From Clostridia bacterium (GTDB lineage: Bacteria > Bacillota > Clostridia > Oscillospirales > CAG-272), in NCBI GenBank assembly GCA_017520365.1, contig JAFXFQ010000239.1, positions 1 to 5,915 of the forward strand: 5,915 nt of DNA, written 5' to 3'. Under the pieces are notes generated by a model. It saw nothing but the letters and a program-made list of their open reading frames with translations. It was not told the origin of the DNA and did not search any database. Position 1 is the stretch's first letter. Every line of letters starts with the position of its first letter. Of this stretch, positions 1-4,367 are shown piece by piece. The position numbers were made by a program, and so were the translations under genes.

Positions 1-190
1 AGTTTTCGTCCAATTTCCTCAAAAGGTGGCGCAGTCGTAGGGGTTCCCCGAAAGTGAGTTTACGAGCTTTTGGGGGTTCCCGTCAAGGGCGCGGAGCCCT
101 TGTCGCCATCCGCAGATGGCGAAACTCCTTTTGCCGCACAGCGGGGGCGCGAGGGCAGCTAAAGCTTCAAGCTCCGAAGCATCAAATCGG
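1..190. other. GC-rich non-coding region with a series of hairpins (possible structured RNA or dispersed repeat, cut by the left edge)
   Basis: I find no convincing gene here, but the DNA is strikingly palindromic. CAAGGGC (84-90) pairs with GCCCTTG (96-102) around a 5-nt loop. TCGCCATC (103-110) pairs with GATGGCGA (115-122) around CGCA, directly abutting the first hairpin. CCGC (134-137) pairs with GCGG (141-144), and GCTTC (164-168) pairs with GAAGC (176-180). GGGGTTCCC occurs twice (40-48 and 73-81), and CGTA (36-39) can pair with TACG (61-64). Two perfect GC-rich stems back to back, plus smaller ones, suggest a folded RNA or a repeat element rather than simple intergenic DNA. The strand cannot be decided, since palindromes look alike on both. 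It lies just 3' of the DUF4186 gene, so it could be that gene's 3' UTR or an independent element. I do not recognise a named RNA family. Confidence 0.4.
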
Positions 191-541
191 TTAAATTTCT
201 TTTTCTATCCACGCCATCAGTAGATTGACGATCTTTTGTTGCTGCAGATCGGTCAGCTCACGGCCTTTTTTTACCTTATACCAGTTAAAAAGGCAGTCTC
301 GGCAGCAGCAGGCGCAGGCGTGCTGCGCTATAAAAACCGGGTGTCCGCGCATAGGTGTTTGCTTACCGTCGTTGGGGATATCTGCAGGTGCGAGGCGCTC
401 TTTTATAAAATCCTCGGCGTGGCGGCGGATCACCTCAAGCCCCTTTTTCGAAATATATTCCCTATCTCTTTTTGTTAAATGAAATTTTGACCTGAAGGGA
501 GAGCCGGATAGTCTTGAAAATGCTTCTTCAATAGTTGCCAT
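191..541 (-). CDS. DUF4186 family protein
   Basis: A 116-residue protein of unknown function, recognised as DUF4186 from its conserved centre: a 'DGKQTPMRGHP' stretch (58-68) followed by 'VFIAQHA' (69-75) and a cysteine cluster, C76, C78, C79, C80 and C83. An 'RSKFHLTKRDREYI' stretch (17-30) and a C-terminal helix ending 'LLMAWIEKEI' also fit the family. The length is normal for these small single-domain proteins. There is no signal peptide or membrane segment, so it is probably cytoplasmic. The cysteines with H67 and H74 could bind a metal, which is inference. ATG at 541 is preceded by GAGG (complement of 547-550) at 5-nt spacing, which supports this start. The gene is transcribed away from the aromatic operon and shares only the divergent gap with it, so no functional link is implied. 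Confidence 0.85.
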   Translation of the reverse strand: MATIEEAFSRLSGSPFRSKFHLTKRDREYISKKGLEVIRRHAEDFIKERLAPADIPNDGKQTPMRGHPVFIAQHACACCCRDCLFNWYKVKKGRELTDLQQQKIVNLLMAWIEKEI

Positions 542-578
542 ATTATCCTCAGCTTGTTTTGACTGTTTTTTTGCTTTA

Positions 579-584
579 AGTATA
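579..584 (-). promoter_or_regulatory. Possible -10 box for the DUF4186 gene
   Basis: On the - strand this reads TATACT, about 38 bp upstream of the ATG at 541, so the start of transcription would fall near 570. No good -35 hexamer lies 17-18 bp further upstream (near 602-608), so this is a weak call made on position and the hexamer alone. Confidence 0.3.
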
Positions 585-645
585 ACACAGCTTTGAACCG
601 TCAGGTATTAAAAGAATAAAATTGTTCCAAAAATTCAAAATAATA

Positions 646-674
646 TTGACATCGTTTGTATACTGTGCTATAAT
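646..674 (+). promoter_or_regulatory. Sigma-A type promoter of the aromatic operon (extended -10)
   Basis: A perfect -35 hexamer TTGACA (646-651) is followed by exactly 17 bp and a perfect -10 hexamer TATAAT (669-674). A TG dinucleotide at 666-667 adds an extended -10 element. Transcription should start near 680-682, about 25 nt before the first leader peptide and about 395 nt before aroF. The AT-rich stretch upstream (about 605-645) could act as an UP element. A promoter this close to consensus is expected to be strong without an activator, which fits control being exerted afterwards, by the attenuators. I see no clear palindromic operator overlapping it. Confidence 0.88.
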
Positions 675-706
675 CCCTAACAACAAATCACAGAGAGGTA
701 GCCGAA

Positions 707-784
707 ATGATGAATAAACAGTTTTACTTTTACTATTTTTTCTTTAAAAAGGGCTGCCCGTCTTCTGTGAACACCGAAGCATGA
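707..784 (+). CDS. Aromatic leader peptide 1 (Phe/Tyr attenuator peptide, 25 aa)
   Basis: A 25-codon ORF whose job is to be translated rather than to make a working protein. Codons 6-13 are FYFYYFFF: eight aromatic codons in a row, five Phe and three Tyr. They are followed by KKGCP, with Gly-Cys-Pro at codons 16-18, and the ORF ends GAA-GCA-TGA. ATG 707 is preceded by AGAGAGGT (692-699), which puts the SD at normal spacing. A second ATG follows directly at 710. The ORF lies 25 nt after the predicted transcription start and immediately before a hairpin with a T tract, the classic layout of ribosome-mediated attenuation. When charged tRNA-Phe or tRNA-Tyr is scarce the ribosome should stall in the run and change the folding downstream. 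It is too short for ordinary gene calling. Position, codon run and terminator together make the call strong, although the exact peptide family is not one I can name. Confidence 0.88.
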   Translation: MMNKQFYFYYFFFKKGCPSSVNTEA

Positions 785-833
785 TCTTTGGTTAAGACAA
801 AAACGGTCAGTCCGCATTTGCTATGCTTTAAGA
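758..833 (+). promoter_or_regulatory. Attenuator 1: alternative protector and antiterminator pairings
   Basis: The protector (1:2) fold joins CCG (758-760) to CGG (804-806), TCTT (761-764) to AAGA (794-797), and ACCGAAG (773-779) to CTTTGGT (786-792, one G-U pair), the last around a 6-nt loop spanning the leader stop codon. The competing 2:3 fold can join CGG (804-806) to CCG (812-814), AAG (794-796) to CTT (826-828), and TCTT (785-788) to AAGA (830-833). The second fold consumes the 5' arm of terminator 1. These pairings were made by eye without energies. The antiterminator is weaker here than in attenuator 2, so its details are tentative. Confidence 0.55.
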
Positions 834-861
834 GCTTGGGCGTGCGGGCTTTTAATTTTTT
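809..861 (+). terminator. Attenuator 1 intrinsic terminator
   Basis: AGTCCGCA (809-816) pairs with TGCGGGCT (843-850): eight base pairs, including one T-G wobble, closing a 26-nt loop. The stem runs straight into a T-rich tract (850-860, broken by two A). It lies 24 nt after the leader 1 stop codon and upstream of the second leader's SD, so RNA polymerase must read through it before the second leader or any operon gene is transcribed. Confidence 0.8.
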
Positions 862-883
862 GAAATGAAAAGGAGAAAGTGAA

Positions 884-961
884 ATGACCTTCCGAAAGCT
901 GTTTTATTTCTTTTACTTTTTTATGACGGGCTGTCCGCGATATTGTGGGTTCAAAGCATAA
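884..961 (+). CDS. Aromatic leader peptide 2 (Phe/Tyr attenuator peptide, 25 aa)
   Basis: A second 25-codon leader peptide built on the same plan as the first. Codons 7-13 are FYFFYFF: seven aromatic codons in a row, five Phe and two Tyr. Further aromatics occur at F3, Y20 and F23. Gly-Cys-Pro again occupies codons 16-18, and the ORF ends AAA-GCA-TAA, close to the GAA-GCA-TGA of leader 1. The SD is strong: AAGGAG (870-875), 8 nt before the ATG. It lies after terminator 1 and before terminator 2, so it is transcribed only after read-through of the first attenuator. Stalling at the aromatic run (902-922) should cover the start of region 1 near 934 and favour the antiterminator. The peptide itself probably has no further role. 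Confidence 0.9.
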   Translation: MTFRKLFYFFYFFMTGCPRYCGFKA

Positions 962-1015
962 TCAGGGCCTTTGAATCACAAGATACGGATAGTCCGCATT
1001 CGTCGTGCATTCAAG
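934..1015 (+). promoter_or_regulatory. Attenuator 2: alternative protector (1:2) and antiterminator (2:3) folds
   Basis: Region 2 (969-989) has two possible partners. Protector: TCCG (934-937) with CGGA (986-989), TTGTG (943-947) with CACAA (977-981), and TTCAAAG (950-956) with CTTTGAA (969-975). Antiterminator: CGGA (986-989) with TCCG (993-996) around a 3-nt loop, plus 970-979 with 1005-1015, ten pairs with one bulged C and one G-U pair. Regions 1 and 3 share the pattern TCCGC, GTG, TTCAA, GCAT, which is why they compete for region 2. The antiterminator takes up the 5' arm of terminator 2. This matches the four-region logic of classical amino-acid attenuators. The base pairs were checked by hand; the stabilities were not calculated. 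Confidence 0.75.
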
Positions 1016-1040
1016 CATCGGAAGGCGGACTTTTTATTTT
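991..1040 (+). terminator. Attenuator 2 intrinsic terminator
   Basis: AGTCCGC (991-997) pairs perfectly with GCGGACT (1025-1031). The loop can extend the stem with TTC (999-1001) pairing to GAA (1021-1023). It is followed by TTTTTATTTT (1031-1040). It stands 35 nt before the aroF start codon and 29 nt after the leader 2 stop. This looks like a stronger terminator than the first, being free of wobble in the lower stem. It is the last gate before aroF. Confidence 0.88.
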
Positions 1041-1075
1041 GAATTTATAACTATTCTGAAAAGAGGTATATAACA

Positions 1076-2104
1076 ATGCAGATGAATTTCCACAGAAAGC
1101 TTCCCATTCCCAAGGAGGTTAAAGAAGAATATCCCCTGACCGAGCGCATGGCTCAGGTCAAGGCCGCACGTGATGAGAGCATTCGTGCCGTATTTGACGG
1201 CAGAAGCGATAAGTTTATTCTTATTATCGGCCCTTGCTCCGCAGACCACAGTGAGCCTGTTCTTGAATATATATCCCGCCTTCGCAGGATCGAGGAGCAG
1301 GTATCCGATAAGATAATCATCATCCCCCGTATATATACAAACAAGCCGAGAACAACAGGTCAGGGCTACAAGGGAATGCTCCATCAGCCCGACCCCGAGG
1401 CAAAGCCCGATATGTATAAGGGCATCGTTGCTATCCGAGATCTTCATTTGGCGGCTCTTCGTGATTACGATTTTTCCTGTGCAGATGAAATGCTCTATCC
1501 TGAGAACTACCGCTACCTTTCCGATCTGCTTTCATACGTGGCTATCGGTGCACGCTCCGTTGAGAATCAGCAGCACAGACTGACCGCCAGCGGCATCGGT
1601 GCTCCCGTCGGTATGAAGAATCCCACGGGCGGCGATCTCAGCGTTATGATGAACTCTGTCGTTGCGGCTCAGTCAAGCCACACGTTTATCTACCGCGGAT
1701 GGGAAGTGACAAGCGAGGGCAACCCCTATGCTCACGCCATCCTTCGCGGATATATCGACTATGCAGGCAGAAGTGCATCCAATTACCACTACGAGGACCT
1801 TCTCCGCGTGAAGGAGCTCTACGAAAAGTCCAATCTTGCAAATCCTTCCGTTATCGTAGATACAAACCACAATAATTCCGGTAAGAAGCACCTGGAGCAG
1901 GTGCGTATCGCAAAGGATATCGTACACAGCAGAAACCAGAATGACGAAATCAAGCGCCTGGTAAAGGGACTTATGATCGAAAGCTACATTGAGGACGGCG
2001 CTTGTAAGGCTGAGGAGCACGTGTTCGGTAAATCTATTACCGACCCCTGCCTCGGCTGGGAAAAAACAGAGAGACTTATTCTCGATATTGCTGAAAAGCT
2101 GTAA
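1076..2104 (+). CDS. aroF: 3-deoxy-7-phosphoheptulonate (DAHP) synthase, class I (AroF/G/H type)
   Basis: Condenses phosphoenolpyruvate with erythrose-4-phosphate to give DAHP, the committed first step of the shikimate pathway, in the cytoplasm. The 342 residues match the AroF/AroG/AroH family in length and motifs. GPCSADH (52-58) holds the metal-binding Cys54. A KPRTT element with a following lysine (90-99) and GARSVENQQHR (158-168) form the phosphate and PEP pocket, and K181 in KNPTGGD is the likely catalytic lysine. H265 in DTNHNNSGK, E302 and D323 complete the metal site. The N-terminal 45 residues resemble the extension that carries feedback control in E. coli isozymes, but I cannot tell which amino acid inhibits this enzyme. 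ATG 1076 has AGAGG (1062-1066) at 9-nt spacing, better than the internal ATG at 1082. It is the first gene after the double attenuator. The symbol aroF is by family; aroG or aroH would be equally defensible. Confidence 0.96.
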   Translation: MQMNFHRKLPIPKEVKEEYPLTERMAQVKAARDESIRAVFDGRSDKFILIIGPCSADHSEPVLEYISRLRRIEEQVSDKIIIIPRIYTNKPRTTGQGYKGMLHQPDPEAKPDMYKGIVAIRDLHLAALRDYDFSCADEMLYPENYRYLSDLLSYVAIGARSVENQQHRLTASGIGAPVGMKNPTGGDLSVMMNSVVAAQSSHTFIYRGWEVTSEGNPYAHAILRGYIDYAGRSASNYHYEDLLRVKELYEKSNLANPSVIVDTNHNNSGKKHLEQVRIAKDIVHSRNQNDEIKRLVKGLMIESYIEDGACKAEEHVFGKSITDPCLGWEKTERLILDIAEKL

Positions 2105-2123
2105 AAATCAATTGAAGGTGTAA

Positions 2124-2223
2124 GGCTTGAGAATAACGCAGGTACAGATCGTACCGTTGCCATTTCAAGCCGCGTTTGTGCCACTCTTTGCAAGCAACAA
2201 AGAATTCAAGGAGTCGGCACAAA
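2124..2223 (+). promoter_or_regulatory. Structured aroF-pheA intergenic region (two nested stem-loops)
   Basis: Two consecutive hairpins fill the gap. In the first, GGCTTGA (2124-2130) pairs with TCAAGCC (2165-2171), enclosing a perfect GGTAC/GTACC stem (2141-2145 with 2151-2155). In the second, TTTGTGCC (2175-2182) pairs with GGCACAAA (2216-2223), enclosing CTTTG/CAAAG (2186-2190 with 2198-2202). No T tract follows, so neither looks like an intrinsic terminator. The second hairpin ends just before the pheA Shine-Dalgarno region. Possible roles are RNA processing, transcript stabilisation or translational control of pheA; none is shown by the sequence alone. Confidence 0.5.
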
Positions 2224-2246
2224 TGCAAGGAAAGGTGTGGTCATAA
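2127..2246 (+). CDS. Possible small ORF (39 codons, TTG start) upstream of pheA
   Basis: This frame is open from TTG 2127, just after an in-frame TAA (2121-2123), to TAA 2244-2246, which lies 2 nt before the pheA ATG at 2249. GAAGGTG (2114-2120) could be its SD at 6-nt spacing, similar to the AAGGTG used by aroB and aroC. The product would include 'VPLPFQAAFVPLF', with Phe scattered rather than in a run, so it is not an obvious attenuator peptide. It matches no family I know. The frame could be open by chance, because the region is also packed with hairpins. If translated, it would couple translation into pheA. Confidence 0.2.
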   Translation: MRITQVQIVPLPFQAAFVPLFASNKEFKESAQMQGKVWS

Positions 2247-2248
2247 AG

Positions 2249-3337
2249 ATGGCAAACAAATTGGAAGAAGCACGGCGTATCATAAACGAGGCGGACGCTC
2301 AGATGGCAGAGCTTTTCGTGAAGCGCATGAGAGCGGTCGAGGATGTGTACGAGTATAAAAAGGAGCACGGACTTCCCGTCCTCGATGAAAAGCGGGAGTC
2401 TGCGGTCATAGACCGTAACTCTGAATACGTTTCGGACAGGGTTCTGAAGGGCTATTATATCGATTATCTGAAAAATCTTATGTCGATATCACGCTCATAT
2501 CAGTACCGTATGCAAAGCGGCCTTAAGGTGGCCTACAGCGGCGTGGAGGGTGCCTTTGCTCATATTGCGGCAGGTCGTATATTCCCCGAGGGCAACCGTA
2601 TCTCCCACAGTGATTTCAAGGCGGCTTATAACGCTGTCGTCAGCGGTGAGGCTGACGTTGCCGTATTGCCCATTGAGAACAGCTATTCCGGCGAGGTCGG
2701 TCAGACTATTGACCTTATCTTCTCCGGCCCCCTTTATATAAGTGGCATCTACGAGCTGGAGATACATCAGAATCTCCTTGGTGTACAGGGTGCCTCTGTT
2801 GATGATATCAAAAAGGTAACCAGCCATCCTCAGGCGCTGAGCCAGTGCCACGATTATATCGAGATGCGAGGCTTTGAAACAGAGGAGGCAAATAACACGG
2901 CTCTTGCCGCAAAAACAGTGGCAAAAGCCGATGATAAGTCTCTCGGTGCCATTGCCAGCGTTGAGACCGCACAGCTTTACGGCCTCAAGGTCATCGAGGC
3001 GAATATAAATAAAAGCGGTGAAAACACAACCCGCTTTGCCGTTCTTTCAAAGGTGAGACCTGTTGCCGACCAGCTCTCAAGCACCGTCCTTATGCTTACT
3101 GTAAAGCACGAGGCAGGCTCACTTGCAAATGCCATCAGTATTATCGGACAGCACGGCTATAATATGACGGCTCTTCGCTCAAGACCTATGAAAAAGCACT
3201 CCTGGCAGTACTATTTCTATATTGAGCTGCACGGAACGGTTGACGGCGAAAACGGACAGAAAATGCTCGGGGAGCTTGGCAGTGTCTGCGATACAGTTAA
3301 GGTGGCGGGGCTCTTCCGGCCCCACACCGAAATATAA
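2249..3337 (+). CDS. pheA: Bifunctional chorismate mutase / prephenate dehydratase (P-protein)
   Basis: Converts chorismate to prephenate and then to phenylpyruvate, the Phe precursor. Three domains fill the 362 residues. AroQ-type chorismate mutase covers about 4-88, with R9, R26, K37, D46, R49, E50, S81 and Q85 at the positions of the E. coli active-site set. Prephenate dehydratase covers about 93-270, with PIENS (141-145), SHPQALSQC (192-200) and the catalytic T-R-F triplet (261-263). A C-terminal ACT domain (about 277-362) carries an 'AGSL' turn and RSRP (310-313), where E. coli has ESRP, and probably mediates Phe feedback inhibition. ATG 2249 is chosen because it begins at the usual distance before the mutase helix and has AAAGGTG (2231-2237) upstream, though at a long 11-nt spacing. 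An in-frame GTG at 2237, 5 nt after AAGGA, would add four residues and cannot be excluded. The stop is 10 nt before aroB. Confidence 0.95.
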   Translation: MANKLEEARRIINEADAQMAELFVKRMRAVEDVYEYKKEHGLPVLDEKRESAVIDRNSEYVSDRVLKGYYIDYLKNLMSISRSYQYRMQSGLKVAYSGVEGAFAHIAAGRIFPEGNRISHSDFKAAYNAVVSGEADVAVLPIENSYSGEVGQTIDLIFSGPLYISGIYELEIHQNLLGVQGASVDDIKKVTSHPQALSQCHDYIEMRGFETEEANNTALAAKTVAKADDKSLGAIASVETAQLYGLKVIEANINKSGENTTRFAVLSKVRPVADQLSSTVLMLTVKHEAGSLANAISIIGQHGYNMTALRSRPMKKHSWQYYFYIELHGTVDGENGQKMLGELGSVCDTVKVAGLFRPHTEI

Positions 3338-3347
3338 GGTGAAGAAA

Positions 3348-4367
3348 ATGACCATACGAATGAATTTGGGTTCTGACAGCTACGATATCGTCGTGGAGAG
3401 GGGCATTATTGAGAAAGCAAAGGATCATCTGAACTTGGACAGACGCGTTCTTGTTGTGACAGATTCGGGAGTGCCTTCGGAATACGCAAAAAAGCTTGCG
3501 GAGCAATGTAAAGAGGGTATCGTCTGCGTAGTGGAGCAGGGCGAGGCCTCCAAAAGCCTTCCGATGTTTGCAAAGCTTTTGCAAAAGTTGCTGGACTGCG
3601 GATTTTCACGTAAGGATTGCGTGGTTGCCGTCGGCGGCGGCGTTGTGGGTGACCTTTCCGGCTTTGCCGCATCGGCATATATGAGGGGCATTGATTTCTA
3701 CAATATCCCCACCACCCTCCTTTCTCAGATAGATTCCTCCATCGGAGGAAAAACTGCTGTCAATTTCGGCGGAGTAAAAAATATTGTAGGAGCATTCTAT
3801 CAGCCTAAAAAGGTGCTTATCGACCCCGAGCTTTTGAAAACTCTCCCCAAAAGACAGATATCAAACGGCCTTGCCGAGGCTGTCAAAATGGCTCTCACAA
3901 GTGATGGCGAGCTGTTTGATATATTTGAAAATAAGGATATAGAGAGTAGCCTTGACGAAATAATCATCCGCTCCCTGAAGGTGAAAAAGTCCGTTGTGGA
4001 GGAGGATGAAAAGGAGGCAGGCCTTCGTAGGATACTCAATTTCGGCCATACGGTAGGTCACGGGATCGAGAGCAGCGAGGGAATGGCAGAGCTTTACCAC
4101 GGCGAATGTGTCGCTCTCGGTATGATCCCCATGTGCGGTGACGCTATCCGCCCAAGGGTGATTGAGGTGCTGAAAAAATGTGATCTCTATCGCAGGATCG
4201 AATATGATTGGGAAAAGATCGCCAAAGCTGCCTTTCACGATAAGAAGGCAGACGGTGATACCGTTACCGTGACTACGGTCAATGAGATCGGCAGATTTGA
4301 AATGAAAAAGATTAAATGCCTTGAGGTTATAGAAAAGGCAAAACGTACGCTGGAAGGTGCTCTTTAA
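3348..4367 (+). CDS. aroB: 3-dehydroquinate synthase
   Basis: Converts DAHP to 3-dehydroquinate using NAD+ and a divalent metal (usually Zn), the second shikimate step. The 339 residues lie at the compact end of the family range. Visible motifs are EASKS (66-70) and the dinucleotide loop GGGVVGDLSGFAAS (96-109). PTTLLSQIDSSIGGKTAVN (121-139) and K144-N145 line the substrate site. Metal ligands are E177 (in AEAVK), H234 (in NFGHT) and H251 (in YHGE). HDKK (297-300) is also typical. The frame stays open upstream to 3222, but the extra residues overlap pheA and are unlike the family. ATG 3348 has AAGGTG (3336-3341) at 6-nt spacing, partly inside the pheA stop codon. The stop TAA shares a base with the aroC ATG, which indicates translational coupling. 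Confidence 0.96.
   Translation: MTIRMNLGSDSYDIVVERGIIEKAKDHLNLDRRVLVVTDSGVPSEYAKKLAEQCKEGIVCVVEQGEASKSLPMFAKLLQKLLDCGFSRKDCVVAVGGGVVGDLSGFAASAYMRGIDFYNIPTTLLSQIDSSIGGKTAVNFGGVKNIVGAFYQPKKVLIDPELLKTLPKRQISNGLAEAVKMALTSDGELFDIFENKDIESSLDEIIIRSLKVKKSVVEEDEKEAGLRRILNFGHTVGHGIESSEGMAELYHGECVALGMIPMCGDAIRPRVIEVLKKCDLYRRIEYDWEKIAKAAFHDKKADGDTVTVTTVNEIGRFEMKKIKCLEVIEKAKRTLEGAL

Noticed and set aside
164..180. Intrinsic terminator for the DUF4186 gene (GCTTC/GAAGC hairpin read on the - strand)
   Set aside because: The stem is only 5 bp and is followed by just three T on that strand, too weak to call.
865..882. Five-codon ORF between terminator 1 and leader 2
   Set aside because: It contains the leader 2 Shine-Dalgarno sequence, has no SD of its own and no aromatic codons, so it is almost certainly chance.
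680..1075. T-box riboswitch in the aroF leader
   Set aside because: I see no conserved T-box sequence of the UGGNACC type and no specifier-loop architecture. Translated Phe/Tyr runs explain the leader better.
1034..1447. 137-codon - strand frame opposite the start of aroF
   Set aside because: Antisense to conserved DAHP synthase motifs and terminator 2, with no family resemblance.
3222..3347. Upstream in-frame extension of aroB from ATG 3222
   Set aside because: It would overlap the end of pheA by over 100 nt. The added 42 residues are unlike any AroB N-terminus, while ATG 3348 has a proper Shine-Dalgarno sequence and the usual start of the fold.
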